A DNA stretch of 64,000 bases from Candidatus Albibeggiatoa sp. nov. NOAA (GTDB lineage: Bacteria; Pseudomonadota; Gammaproteobacteria; Beggiatoales; Beggiatoaceae): positions 62,001 through 126,000 of the forward strand of contig JAOXRS010000156.1 in the NCBI GenBank assembly GCA_025800385.1. Reading direction: 5' to 3'. The translations under genes and the position numbers were made by a program. Positions within the stretch are counted from its first letter, which is position 1. Every line of letters begins with the position of its first letter. Positions 20,386 to 29,633 of this stretch are shown here, piece after piece. Under the pieces are notes generated by a model. The model was given only the letters and a program-made list of their open reading frames with translations. It made no database searches and was not told the DNA's origin.

Positions 20386-23220
20386 ATGATGCAATTTTAT
20401 TATTTCCTTTCAAGACAACTACTCATTGTCACTATAACGAGCTTTTTCATAACGCAACAGAGTTACGCTGAAACTTGTTCTTCTGCACAATTTCACGCTG
20501 ATAACCTAAGTGCTAGCATCCCTTGTATGACATTTCAGGGAGAACAATATGCAATTACACTAAACTCTGTTGGTGATGATAAATGGACTCTTGATCCAAA
20601 CGTTGAACCTTCCTTTTGTGAATGGAGTAAAGATAGTTGTGTTACTGTTGCTGATGATCTGAGGCTAACAATTCCATCAATAATTATTGGTGGTCAAGAA
20701 AATAGAGCAGAATTTATTTATGATTCTGAAGATAATGATCTATTTACGCCATTGACTTGGATTTATCAAGAACACAGTGTATCAAGAGCTGCTCGTCCAG
20801 GTGAAGGCTCAACGAGTTATGGCACTTTAGCTAATTTTATCCAACCTACCCCCAAAGATGGTGGAAATCAAAAAACCTTATTAATGCTCTATATGGTCGG
20901 AAGTGATTTAGAGGGCATGTCAGAAGGTAGACGTCAACACGCAGGCACGAGAGACTTTAAAGAAATGGAGAAAGCCTATAATAGCCAAGGCTTTGATAAA
21001 TCCAAATTTGATATGATTATTGCATTTGGTGGCGCAGGCGTTGATGGTTGGCATGGTGTTAAATATGCGACCTTAGAACAAGTGATTGCAGATGGTCAGG
21101 AGGATTTCATTTACGGCAATTCTAATAACTATCTCTATGCTGAAAAAAATGCTCACATGGGTGACCAATCAACCCTAACCCATTTTTTAAAATATGTAAA
21201 AGCAGGTTATCAAAATTATAATCAACACATTTTATTCATGTGGGATCATGGTGCAAGTTTCCAAGGATTTGGGCATGATGTTGATTTTGGAAGTGATCCA
21301 CTCCAATTACCTGAAATTAGTAATTCTTTAAAAAGTAGTGGGATTGGAAAATTAGATTTGATTGGATTTGATGCTTGCTTAATGGCCTCTATGGAAGTAG
21401 CCAAAACAGTACATCCTCACGCTTCTTACTTGCTTGGCTCAGAAGAAACAGAACCAGGGCATGGCTGGAATTGGGAACATGTCTTGAAAACAGCAGCTAC
21501 AACTTCTGATATAACTATCTTTGGTAAATCCTTGATTGATAATTTTGTGCAGGATAAATCACATGAATATATCATTGTTGACGGTGACCATAAAGGTCAA
21601 ACTGATGGATTATTTAATCAAAAAGGAAAAACACTTGCTTTATTAGATTTAGGGCAATATGCCAATGTCCAAAGTAAATTAGATGCTTTTGCACAAGTAA
21701 TTACTCCTAAAATTGCCAATCAAGATACTGCTGTAATAGATGCATTTAAACATGCAGGGAGCAAAGCACGCGCCTACGGTGTTGATGAAAAAGGTACTTC
21801 TGAGTATGGGCATGATCTCAAGCATTTTATAGATTTATTTATCGGTCGCTACGAAAGTAATGAGGCAAAAGCACTGCAAGAAGCCATCAACACCTTTGTC
21901 ATACATTCAGGTGAAGATGGAACACGCTCTGGCTCCTTTGGTGTTTTCATTAATTCATTAAATAAAAAACCTACTATTGAGAAAGGGTATGTTTGGCAAT
22001 CTCCGCGTATTAAGAATATAGAGGGTTGGACCATAAATTATACTTCTGATGCCGTTTGGAAATTACAAGATGCTTGGGGGAAACATTTATCTAGTGATAC
22101 AACGCCACCAAAAGTTGTAAGTAATACTATTGTTCAAGCAAATACTGTTGACGATCTAGATACACGTATTCAAAATGTATTGAAAAATAATGTAAGTTAT
22201 AATCAATTCAATCCTGAACAACAAAAGCAAATTGTAGAAAGCATTAAGCAGGAAGTGCAAGGTTTATCAGGTGATGAGTTGACAAATAAACTTAATTCAT
22301 ATGTAAATGTTGAGTTTACTTTTGTTGAATCAGATGACCCACCTAAACGTAATGCAGTGCACACTGCCTACAACACACCTTTCATTTTTGCGGGTGAACG
22401 CCGTGCTTTCATAAAACAATCAAAACAATCACTACGTAGTGGTCTTACAAGTGAAACAGATGCAAAAGGTATTTTGGCCAAATTTGATGATCCTCATTTA
22501 ACTGAGGTAGTCACTTATTTTGGTAATTTGATTACAGCCCCATTAGAGCAAGAAGATGGTAGCATGAAGGATGTAACATCATTTTATCTAGTGTCAGAAT
22601 TACTTGCAGAACCCACTGCCAATGCAGGAGAATATTTTACACCAGAATGGAATCAGAATTGGTATACCATGACATATGACGCAGATAGTGATACCGAATG
22701 GTTACCTTTATTATACCAAGGTAGTTATGCTAAAGATGGTAAGCGTTACACTGAATACACAGCAGAAGTTGACTATATTCCACAAGGAGGTGAAGCAGGA
22801 ACCTACAAAGATGAAAAGGGTAACCCTGTTAATTATGCTATTTTAACACTGACAATGGATGAGGAAAACCAAGTTGTTGATAACAAGATTGCTACTTATA
22901 AAATTTTGTATAAAGGACCTGATGATAATGAAGGTTATACCTTATTTGATAAAGCCTCTCATAAACTAGAAGTAGGTGATAGACTGCGCTTTTATAATCT
23001 CGTTATTGACTTGTCAGACGGTCATAGTTTTCATAATTCCTCTGCATTTTGGGAACCTTCTGGTAACCTAATTACATTAACACAAGAACCAACCTTTGGA
23101 ATTGAAAAGTTGTTATTTGAAGATGGAGATGGAAATCTTCTGGATTATTACTATTCTATGAAAGCTGAGGATGCTTCTGGTAATGTGACCTTGGTTGAAC
23201 CCCATAAGGTATCTCAATAA
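20386..23220 (+). CDS. Secreted clostripain-family (C11) cysteine protease
   Basis: A 944-residue exported protein. A signal peptide (hydrophobic run to about QQSYAETC) is followed by a domain of about 70 residues with several cysteines, then a C11 peptidase domain. The dyad is H288 in FMWDHGASFQGFG and C331 in LIGFDACLMASMEVA, the clostripain/gingipain-like arrangement, which usually cleaves after arginine or lysine. The C-terminal 350 or so residues look like beta-rich accessory domains. I choose ATG 20386, with TTGGAG six bases upstream, over an in-frame TTG at 20374. The gene lies alone between two direct repeats. The target is unknown: secreted nutrition or surface-protein processing is more likely than immunity because of the signal peptide. 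Confidence 0.87.
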   Translation: MMQFYYFLSRQLLIVTITSFFITQQSYAETCSSAQFHADNLSASIPCMTFQGEQYAITLNSVGDDKWTLDPNVEPSFCEWSKDSCVTVADDLRLTIPSIIIGGQENRAEFIYDSEDNDLFTPLTWIYQEHSVSRAARPGEGSTSYGTLANFIQPTPKDGGNQKTLLMLYMVGSDLEGMSEGRRQHAGTRDFKEMEKAYNSQGFDKSKFDMIIAFGGAGVDGWHGVKYATLEQVIADGQEDFIYGNSNNYLYAEKNAHMGDQSTLTHFLKYVKAGYQNYNQHILFMWDHGASFQGFGHDVDFGSDPLQLPEISNSLKSSGIGKLDLIGFDACLMASMEVAKTVHPHASYLLGSEETEPGHGWNWEHVLKTAATTSDITIFGKSLIDNFVQDKSHEYIIVDGDHKGQTDGLFNQKGKTLALLDLGQYANVQSKLDAFAQVITPKIANQDTAVIDAFKHAGSKARAYGVDEKGTSEYGHDLKHFIDLFIGRYESNEAKALQEAINTFVIHSGEDGTRSGSFGVFINSLNKKPTIEKGYVWQSPRIKNIEGWTINYTSDAVWKLQDAWGKHLSSDTTPPKVVSNTIVQANTVDDLDTRIQNVLKNNVSYNQFNPEQQKQIVESIKQEVQGLSGDELTNKLNSYVNVEFTFVESDDPPKRNAVHTAYNTPFIFAGERRAFIKQSKQSLRSGLTSETDAKGILAKFDDPHLTEVVTYFGNLITAPLEQEDGSMKDVTSFYLVSELLAEPTANAGEYFTPEWNQNWYTMTYDADSDTEWLPLLYQGSYAKDGKRYTEYTAEVDYIPQGGEAGTYKDEKGNPVNYAILTLTMDEENQVVDNKIATYKILYKGPDDNEGYTLFDKASHKLEVGDRLRFYNLVIDLSDGHSFHNSSAFWEPSGNLITLTQEPTFGIEKLLFEDGDGNLLDYYYSMKAEDASGNVTLVEPHKVSQ

Positions 23221-23339
23221 GCCAGTTAGGGTAATTGCATAATTATTTTTTAATCAAGCATTTATAAATACTATATTTTTATCATACAAATTTATATCTG
23301 TTTGATTTTAAAAGGTTAAAATTTTTAATGCGATTACCC

Positions 23340-23399
23340 TAATAAACTGACTTGGTTTACCGAAGGGAAAACTAAAACACTAGAAGATAGGATATTTTA
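23340..23399 (+). pseudogene. Degraded 3' end of the antitoxin-like gene
   Basis: Reads as a run ending in GKTKTLEDRIF and stop, resembling the GETKTLEEMNQGIL end of the protein encoded at 19278-19496, and sits at the same distance before a copy of the same terminator. It extends the duplication leftward past the isp2 segment. Similarity is short, so this is tentative. Confidence 0.5.
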
Positions 23400-23426
23400 A
23401 ATGCAGGCTAATATTGAGTTGTTTAA

Positions 23427-24018
23427 ATAACGCACCAGCCTATCTAACCAGTGCGTTTTATAAAATTAATTTTCCTCAACCAAGTGCTCGGCTAACAATT
23501 CAGTCAAACCTAAAATTGGAATATCCATATCATAAGCTTCTAAGCCTTCTTCCATTACGATACGGCAGTTTGCACAGGCAGTCACCAAGGCATCGGCCTT
23601 AACTTCATCAAGTTGATTTTTCTTGCACATAAACGCTTGAGTGCGTAACTCTTCGGCTTCTTCAATCGCAGCAGCACCACCACCGCCACCACAACACCAG
23701 TTCATCATTCCCGCGTCTGGCATTTCAACGAAATCTTCGCTAATCATATTCATTAAATTACGAGGTTGCTGCACGACACCGCCACGGCGCACCAATTGAC
23801 AAGGATCATGGAAAGTTAAACGCTGCTCTTCAAAGCCTTCGGTTTTTAACAAGCCTTGTGCACGTAATTCGTCCAACACTTCAACGATATGCTTGACCTT
23901 AAAATCAAAACTGCGCCCCATCAAGTTAGGTCCTTCCCAACGAATTGCGGTATAAGCATGACCACATTCAGGGCTGATGACGGTTTTCACTTTCAAAGAT
24001 TCCGCTGCATTAACCACA
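23427..24018. repeat. Direct repeat, copy 2 (about 592 bases)
   Basis: Intact-gene copy of the repeat at 19510-20095, covering the terminator and the 3' part of isp2. The two copies are in the same orientation and surround the C11 protease gene. Confidence 0.9.
23429..23459. terminator. Terminator hairpin, copy 2 (after isp2)
   Basis: The AACGCAC/GTGCGTT stem lies 7 bases beyond the isp2 stop. Read on the minus strand it is followed by ATTT. It probably ends the hynS-isp1-isp2 transcript. Confidence 0.65.
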
Positions 24019-24731
24019 CGACTGACCAACTCCCGAGCAATATCAGTTGAACCGATTTGAATCCCGCTATTGGTTGCCTCAAATGCTTGGCTGCTTAGCG
24101 TCCATGTTTTGCCTGCTTGCTTCATGATACGGGCGATAGCTTCCAAATATTCAGGGAAGTTCATAATCTCCATTGAAGACAACAGCACCATATAATCTGC
24201 GCCTTCAGTGTCAAATGGAATCGTTAAACCCGTGTCTTTTTCAATGTGTCTGACTTGGGCTTGCAACGCGGGCAACTTGACACCCATAGGACTGCCAATC
24301 GTCACCGCACGTTTTGATGCCCCGATTTGACCTTCAGGTGCGTGACCTGCTGCCACCATGCCTTCACGGGCTTTACGAATCATGCTGACAATATCATTGC
24401 CCACAGGACATACCATCGAACAACGACCACACAAAGTACAGCTATCATAAATATAGTGTTGCCATTGTTTTAAGTCGTCATCGTTCAATTTACGGCTCAA
24501 GCCAATACTGGATTTTAACCAGCCCCACAGCGTATATTCCTGCTCCCACACTTTGCGCAACGGTTCTAATTTATAAATCGGTGTGTATTCAGGGTTGTTG
24601 GTTTCAGTATAAAACAAACAGGCTTCCGCACACATGCCACAGCTCACACAGCTTTGGAAATAGGCTGCAACACTGCTGTCAATTTGTTCTTTAAAAGCGT
24701 GATAGCCACGTTCAAAACTTGCGCTGCTCAT
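23466..24731 (-). CDS. isp2: Hydrogenase-linked iron-sulfur protein Isp2 (HdrC/HdrB-like)
   Basis: A 421-residue electron carrier resembling heterodisulfide reductase HdrD and GlpC. Two ferredoxin-type motifs lie at the N-terminus (C28, C31, C34, C38 and C98, C101, C104, C108), each binding a 4Fe-4S cluster. The C-terminal half is a cysteine-rich CCG-type domain (CGHAY, HDPCQLVRRGG, WCCGGGGG, ACANCRIV) that may hold a further unusual cluster. In group 1e NiFe-hydrogenases Isp1 and Isp2 sit between hynS and hynL and pass electrons between the enzyme and the quinone pool or sulfur metabolism. Its ATG overlaps the isp1 stop by 4 bases, indicating coupled translation. The usual next gene, hynL, is absent. 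Confidence 0.88.
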   Translation of the reverse strand: MSSASFERGYHAFKEQIDSSVAAYFQSCVSCGMCAEACLFYTETNNPEYTPIYKLEPLRKVWEQEYTLWGWLKSSIGLSRKLNDDDLKQWQHYIYDSCTLCGRCSMVCPVGNDIVSMIRKAREGMVAAGHAPEGQIGASKRAVTIGSPMGVKLPALQAQVRHIEKDTGLTIPFDTEGADYMVLLSSMEIMNFPEYLEAIARIMKQAGKTWTLSSQAFEATNSGIQIGSTDIARELVSRVVNAAESLKVKTVISPECGHAYTAIRWEGPNLMGRSFDFKVKHIVEVLDELRAQGLLKTEGFEEQRLTFHDPCQLVRRGGVVQQPRNLMNMISEDFVEMPDAGMMNWCCGGGGGAAAIEEAEELRTQAFMCKKNQLDEVKADALVTACANCRIVMEEGLEAYDMDIPILGLTELLAEHLVEEN

Positions 24732-25387
24732 ATTTCAACTCCTCTATGACCTGCATTTTCACCAGTGTAATAACGAGCGAGGAATAACGTGAAGGTGTGC
24801 ATCAACTTGGTGAATGGGAACACGATTAATAGCAATTCGACGCTTAAAATGTGTAAGGCGAGCATCAGCGGATACGGTTCGACTAAATGATGGAATGCCA
24901 TAAAACCTGTGACCAATGGCAACAAGGTAACAAACCATGCGACCCAATCGCCGAAGCCTGTTAACATGCGTTGTACAGGATTGCGCAACCGATTTATTAA
25001 GACTGCGATTAAGCCAAGAATTGCCATAATGGTAGCGAAATCAATCACACCGTTTGGTAATGCTGGCCAGCCAAATCCGAATGCAGCTTCAAATAAAGCA
25101 ACATGCGGTGCAAAGAATAACAGCACGATAAAAAAGCCGATATGAAATACATAGCCTGCAACTAAAGTGTGCATGACGCGAGGCAATACCGCTTGGTTGG
25201 GCATGAAACGGGTAAAAATAGTGCGAATCCCTCCCGCTACACCACTACCACGTTTTTCCGCTAAATTGGCTTTTCGACCGATTAAAATGATTTCTAATAA
25301 ACGTAAGGTCACGCCAAAAATGAAAATCGCTAAAGACCAGTGAAATGCGTCGCCGCGAACCCAGATTAAAAATTCTGCGTAGTTCAT
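24728..25387 (-). CDS. isp1: Hydrogenase-linked membrane cytochrome b Isp1
   Basis: A 219-residue integral membrane protein with about five membrane segments, of the NarI/DsrM/Isp1 cytochrome b type. Histidines in membrane helices (MHTLVAGYVFHIGF and ALHILSVELLLIVFPFTKLMHTF) are the likely b-heme ligands. It would anchor the hydrogenase on the periplasmic face and carry electrons to quinone or to the cytoplasmic Isp2. It overlaps hynS by 4 bases upstream and isp2 by 4 bases downstream, so the three genes form one translationally coupled unit. Identity comes from family plus this gene order. Confidence 0.88.
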   Translation of the reverse strand: MNYAEFLIWVRGDAFHWSLAIFIFGVTLRLLEIILIGRKANLAEKRGSGVAGGIRTIFTRFMPNQAVLPRVMHTLVAGYVFHIGFFIVLLFFAPHVALFEAAFGFGWPALPNGVIDFATIMAILGLIAVLINRLRNPVQRMLTGFGDWVAWFVTLLPLVTGFMAFHHLVEPYPLMLALHILSVELLLIVFPFTKLMHTFTLFLARYYTGENAGHRGVEI

Positions 25388-26475
25388 GATTGCTCCCGTT
25401 CTAAGTCGTCGATACTCACTGTTTCATGGGTTTTGCGTGCGCTATTGCGTTTCGCCATATTCATCGCGCCTGCTGCCACACCCATTGCCGCGCCTGCTGC
25501 GACTGCATAACCTGCTGCTTGTGCAGTGCCTGATAATGGGACGGAGAGTGCTTTATAAAAGCTGCCCGCATCCCAAAAATCAGGCTCAGAACAGCCAATA
25601 CAGCCATGACCTGCTTCGATAGGAAAACTCACACCTTCATTCCATTTTGCCGTGGCACAGGCGTTATAAGTAGTAGGCCCTTTACAGCCCAATTTGTATA
25701 AACACCAGCCTTTTTTCGCGCCTTCATCATCAAAGGTTTCGGCGAATTGCGCACGTTCATAGAAAGGTCGACGGTAACAACGGTCGTGGATATTTTGCCC
25801 ATAAAATGAAAGTGGGCGTTTCAAGGAATCCAATTCTGGCAAAGTATTAAAAGTGAGGAAATGCGCCACAATACCTGTAATCACCATCGGAATTGGCGGA
25901 CAACCCGGGACGTTAATCACAGGTTTATCGGTAATCAAATCTTCAACAGACACTGCGCCTGTGGGATTGGGTTCAGCTTTGGGTAAACCGCCATAAGCCG
26001 CACATGTGCCCACCGCCACAATCGCTTTTGCATCTTTCGCTACTTCATGGAACATATCGATGTTGCTAATGCCTGCAATGGTGGAATAGCCTTTATTTGC
26101 CGTTGGGATTGAGCCATCAACGATTAATAAATATTCGCCTTTGTTGGCTTCCATCGCCAGTTCGCGGGCATGTTCGGCAGCATCACCAGATGCGGCTTGC
26201 AAGGTGTGATGATAATCAAGAGATAGTAAGTCGAAAACTAGATTTTCTAAGGTTGGTGCGTGGGAGCGAGTTAAGGATTCTGTACAGCCTGTACATTCTT
26301 GAAAAGATAGCCAAATCACGGATTGTCGCTTGGCATTTTCTAAAGCGTGAGCGATTTGTGGAATCACAGCGGGTGGTAGTGCCAGCATCGATGCTGTTGC
26401 CGCACAGAATTTAAGAAAACCACGCCGACTGATGCCTTGAGATCGCAGGCTTGCGCCAATGGTTTTTTGAGACAT
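25384..26475 (-). CDS. hynS: NiFe-hydrogenase small subunit, Isp (group 1e) type
   Basis: A 363-residue small subunit of a periplasmic, membrane-bound NiFe hydrogenase; it carries three iron-sulfur clusters that lead electrons away from the NiFe site. A Tat signal SRRGFLKF lies at residues 16-23. Cluster ligands are visible: CTGC at 61-64, GTCAAYGG and PGCPPIP for the proximal cluster, then HDRC, WCLYKLGC, the NAC motif and GHGCIGCSEPDFWD for the distal and medial ones. A strong ribosome site, GAGGAGGG, precedes the ATG. The C-terminal tail is Ala/Gly-rich and then charged, typical of membrane-bound forms. No large-subunit or maturation gene lies in this window, so its catalytic partner must be elsewhere or lost. 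Confidence 0.95.
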   Translation of the reverse strand: MSQKTIGASLRSQGISRRGFLKFCAATASMLALPPAVIPQIAHALENAKRQSVIWLSFQECTGCTESLTRSHAPTLENLVFDLLSLDYHHTLQAASGDAAEHARELAMEANKGEYLLIVDGSIPTANKGYSTIAGISNIDMFHEVAKDAKAIVAVGTCAAYGGLPKAEPNPTGAVSVEDLITDKPVINVPGCPPIPMVITGIVAHFLTFNTLPELDSLKRPLSFYGQNIHDRCYRRPFYERAQFAETFDDEGAKKGWCLYKLGCKGPTTYNACATAKWNEGVSFPIEAGHGCIGCSEPDFWDAGSFYKALSVPLSGTAQAAGYAVAAGAAMGVAAGAMNMAKRNSARKTHETVSIDDLEREQS

Positions 26476-27080
26476 GTTACCCTCCTCGGTATTGGGAGAA
26501 ATGAGTGAGCAAAGCTTGCACTCGAGTCTTATAAATTTAGTGTATTGTTGTGAGACGTATTCCAGTTTAAAACATGTTTATATATGAATATTATTTTAGG
26601 CTAATATTATTAAGTTTGGAATAAGCAAGAAGGGTTTTATTTTAGGTTTACTGTGGAAATAATGCTGAACTTGCTACATGAAATATTGTATGATTTTGAT
26701 GAATACTGTTGTAGACAAAACTAAGATAGACTCACAGTATGCAGAAATAATATTATCTTAGGTATTTGAAATAACAAGGATAGTCATAACGGTGACCTAT
26801 ATTCTATAACTAATACCAATCCTCTTTGAAAGGTTTATATTATATTTGTAGCATGATTTTGAAATAGTCATTTTTTTGTATGTTTTTATGCAATTATTTA
26901 GCTGAGTTTAAGTAAATATTTTAGCTGTATTTTACCCAATTAAATGTTAATATTTTTATGTAAGTAGTCTTTGCTATGTTTTATCTGTTTTTGCTTTAAG
27001 TGAATTTTTAAGTATTAAAAAATAATATTTAATATTGTAGCTTATTTATACATTTTTAGACCTATTTATCAGTAGAGTGT
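26476..27080. other. Long AT-rich intergenic region between divergent operons
   Basis: About 600 bases between the hynS start (left) and the sugar operon (right). It must hold both promoters, but I could not fix either one. No convincing gene, hairpin terminator or repeat was found. Confidence 0.6.
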
Positions 27081-27839
27081 ATGACAAAATATCCTAATGG
27101 CTTAATTGCCTTAAATTCCCATATAAATAACCAGCAAATCATTCCTGAGATTTCCATTTCTGAAATGACACAGTTTATTGAGGCTGGGCATACTGTTATT
27201 TTGAAAAACGTCTTTGATGTACAAAGATTGTTAACCTTGCGCCAAGCAGTCTGTGATTGGGCTGAAAAAATACCCGAACACCCTATTACAAAAACAGCCA
27301 GCGTGCCAGACCTAAATTATCATCGAAGAGATAACGTATCTGATCCTAAATATATGACACGTCTATTCCATCAGTATGGTTTCTCTAATTTAGATAACTT
27401 AGAAGCATCACTACAAAAACAGCTTAAAGACACTGTAGAACCTTTGCTTAATTTACAAAATCAATTAGCTCAGACAAACTTTGACTTATCCATGCCAAAT
27501 TGTCGATTTAAGCTTTATAATCACAATAGTGGGGGTGGTTTTTTTGACAAACATACACATCCTTATATACCTCAAAAAGTGGCTTTTTTCTTAAGCTTCT
27601 CCCGCTTTGAGCAAGACTTTAAACAAGGGCATGTGATGTTCGATACGCCGTTTGGATCATTAGCCATAAATGATTTATTTGAAATAGGTAATGTGATTTA
27701 TTTTAAATATGACTTGCCACATGGTGTTGCCACAGTCGATAGCTCTGAACCTTTGGATTGGGCATCAGATAAAGGCTTATGGGTGCTGTCAGCAGAACTG
27801 ATTACGAACTATGAACAGTCTAAAAAAGTAGCAGTTTGA
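27081..27839 (+). CDS. Possible 2-oxoglutarate/Fe(II)-type oxygenase, first gene of sugar operon
   Basis: A 252-residue cytoplasmic protein. The second half has the look of a double-stranded beta-helix oxygenase: GGGFFDKHTHPY with two histidines, a middle of alternating beta strands (GHVMFDTPFGSLAIND, GNVIYFKYDLPHGV), and a late histidine in LPHGV. A classical HxD...H triad is not clear because the first motif reads H-T-H, so catalytic competence is uncertain. It leads a four-gene operon with a sugar aminotransferase, a WbqC-family protein and a NeuD-like acyltransferase; the next start overlaps its stop (TGATG). A role in decorating a surface sugar is inferred from this context. Confidence 0.5.
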   Translation: MTKYPNGLIALNSHINNQQIIPEISISEMTQFIEAGHTVILKNVFDVQRLLTLRQAVCDWAEKIPEHPITKTASVPDLNYHRRDNVSDPKYMTRLFHQYGFSNLDNLEASLQKQLKDTVEPLLNLQNQLAQTNFDLSMPNCRFKLYNHNSGGGFFDKHTHPYIPQKVAFFLSFSRFEQDFKQGHVMFDTPFGSLAINDLFEIGNVIYFKYDLPHGVATVDSSEPLDWASDKGLWVLSAELITNYEQSKKVAV

Positions 27840-28939
27840 TGTTATCTCGATATGCCCAAAATTTGTATATTCCAGATATGCCATCAGCTCAAGAAATTTT
27901 GCCATGGCTGCAGCAAATCGATGAAAATCGTTGGTATACAAACTTTGGAAAGTTAAATCATGAATTTGAGACAGGCTTAAGCCAACAGTTGGGTAAAGAT
28001 GTTTGTGTTGTCACAATAGCTAATGCAACCTTAGGTTTAGAGCTGGCATTAATGGCTCTCAATTTACCTAAAAATGCATATGTTTTGATTCCTAGTTTTA
28101 CATTTGCGGCAACAGCAACTGCTGTGATTCGGGCAGGGTTATGTCCATTATTGGCTGATATTGATAAGAACACATGGTCATTAACGCCTCAGTTAGCTTA
28201 TGAAGCCATCCAAAACCATAATATCGCTACCGTGCTACCTGTATCTGCTTTTGGCTATCCACAACCTGTTGACCAATGGGATCGTTTTACCCAAGAAACC
28301 AATATTCCTGTGCTCATTGATGCAGCTGGCGCATATGGCAACCAAGCAATAGGACATAGTGCCTCAGTGGTATTTAGTTTACATGCGACTAAGGTTTTAG
28401 GTATTGGAGAAGGTGGCTTATTTGTGACTCGACAAGCTGAAATTGCTCAGCAAATCCGTCAAATGACCAATTTTGGGCTTAATAATTGTCAAGTTGAGAT
28501 GGTTGGTACAAATGCTAAATTGAGTGAATATCATGCAACAGTTGGATTAGCTGCACTCAAACAGTGGCAACAAACGTCACAACACAGAAAACGTTTAATC
28601 CAAACTTATACACATTATTTAAATCAGCTTTCTTTGCCGATTATTTATCAAACACCTGATATTGAAAAATTTATTTGGTCTGCTTTTGTATTACGTTTCC
28701 CATTAATTCAAGATGTTGCTGATGTTTCAAAACACTTGGAACAACATGGCATTGAAACCCGCCGCTGGTATTACCCTCCTTTATATCAACATGCTGCATT
28801 TAAGCATCTAGCACATAGTGATGATTTACCAAATGTGCGAACCCTATCACCACAATTACTAGGCTTGCCATTTCATCACTTTTTAACAGAGCAAGACATT
28901 GTTTATATCTGTAATAGCTTAAAGGCTTATTTTCAATGA
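27839..28939 (+). CDS. DegT/DnrJ/EryC1/StrS sugar aminotransferase
   Basis: PLP-dependent aminotransferase that converts a nucleotide-linked keto-sugar to an amino-sugar using glutamate or a similar donor. Visible: TIANATLGLELALMAL, the aspartate-containing strand PVLIDAAGAYG, and the PLP lysine K185 in SLHATKVLGIGEGGLF. The C-terminal part has GIETRRWYYPPLYQH, the usual substrate-side motif. Start taken at ATG 27839, overlapping the upstream stop by one base; an in-frame TTG lies just before. Its product is probably modified by the two genes that follow. The exact sugar is not readable. Confidence 0.92.
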   Translation: MLSRYAQNLYIPDMPSAQEILPWLQQIDENRWYTNFGKLNHEFETGLSQQLGKDVCVVTIANATLGLELALMALNLPKNAYVLIPSFTFAATATAVIRAGLCPLLADIDKNTWSLTPQLAYEAIQNHNIATVLPVSAFGYPQPVDQWDRFTQETNIPVLIDAAGAYGNQAIGHSASVVFSLHATKVLGIGEGGLFVTRQAEIAQQIRQMTNFGLNNCQVEMVGTNAKLSEYHATVGLAALKQWQQTSQHRKRLIQTYTHYLNQLSLPIIYQTPDIEKFIWSAFVLRFPLIQDVADVSKHLEQHGIETRRWYYPPLYQHAAFKHLAHSDDLPNVRTLSPQLLGLPFHHFLTEQDIVYICNSLKAYFQ

Positions 28940-29631
28940 AAGTTGCGATTATGCAGCCTTATTTCTTACCTTATATTGGCTATTTCCAGCTTATTCAGGC
29001 GGTAGATAAATTTATTATTTTAGATGATGTGAATTATATTCCAAAAGGTTGGATTAATCGGAATCGCATATTGGTCAATCATCAACCCTATTTATTTACT
29101 TTACCATTACAAAAAGCCAGTCAAAATAAAAAAATCAATGAACTATATTTGGAGCAAGATTTAAAGCAGCATAGTAAATTACTTAAAACAATTTATTTAG
29201 CTTATAAAAAAGCCCCTTATTTTGAATTTTACTCAATATTAGAGGAAATAGTACATTATCCCAAAATACAGCTTATCAATTATATTGAGCACAGTTTGCA
29301 AAAAATCATGATTTATTTAAATATTCAAACACAAATGATAAAAAGTGCCTCAGTTTACCAAAATCAACATTTAAAAGGTCAGGCTCGTATTCTCGATATA
29401 TGTCAACAAGAGCAAGCGGATACTTATATTAATCTAATGGGTGGACAAGCATTGTATGATAAGAATGCATTTGCACAAGCGGGTATTCAACTACAATTTA
29501 TCCAAACCCAGCCTATTGTTTACAAACAGTTTTCAAATCATTTTGTACCAAATTTATCTATTATTGACGTGCTGATGTTTAACTCTACTAAGCAAAGTCA
29601 ATTTTTATTAAATCAATATCAATTAGTGTAA
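28936..29631 (+). CDS. WbqC-like family protein
   Basis: A 231-residue member of the WbqC family (Pfam WbqC), with its characteristic N-terminus MKVAIMQPYFLPYIGYFQLI, the block DDVNYIPKGWINRNRIL and a later TYINLMGGQALYD. These proteins occur in O-antigen and surface-glycan clusters next to DegT aminotransferases and are thought to act on the amino-sugar, possibly as acyl transferases; the chemistry is not settled. The ATG overlaps the aminotransferase stop (ATGA), so translation is coupled. Confidence 0.88.
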   Translation: MKVAIMQPYFLPYIGYFQLIQAVDKFIILDDVNYIPKGWINRNRILVNHQPYLFTLPLQKASQNKKINELYLEQDLKQHSKLLKTIYLAYKKAPYFEFYSILEEIVHYPKIQLINYIEHSLQKIMIYLNIQTQMIKSASVYQNQHLKGQARILDICQQEQADTYINLMGGQALYDKNAFAQAGIQLQFIQTQPIVYKQFSNHFVPNLSIIDVLMFNSTKQSQFLLNQYQLV

Positions 29632-29633
29632 TC

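Noticed and set aside
14200..23220. The C11 protease as part of the Avs-like defence locus
   Set aside because: It has a signal peptide, its own upstream palindrome and is separated by repeats and terminators; a direct link is not supported.
19510..24018. The direct repeats as insertion-sequence ends or phage attachment sites
   Set aside because: They consist of isp2 coding sequence plus its terminator, and no transposase or integrase lies between them.
26662..26724. A 20-codon frame (MLNLLHEILYDFDEYCC...) that faintly recalls a transposase start
   Set aside because: Too short, with no inverted repeats or further transposase sequence around it.
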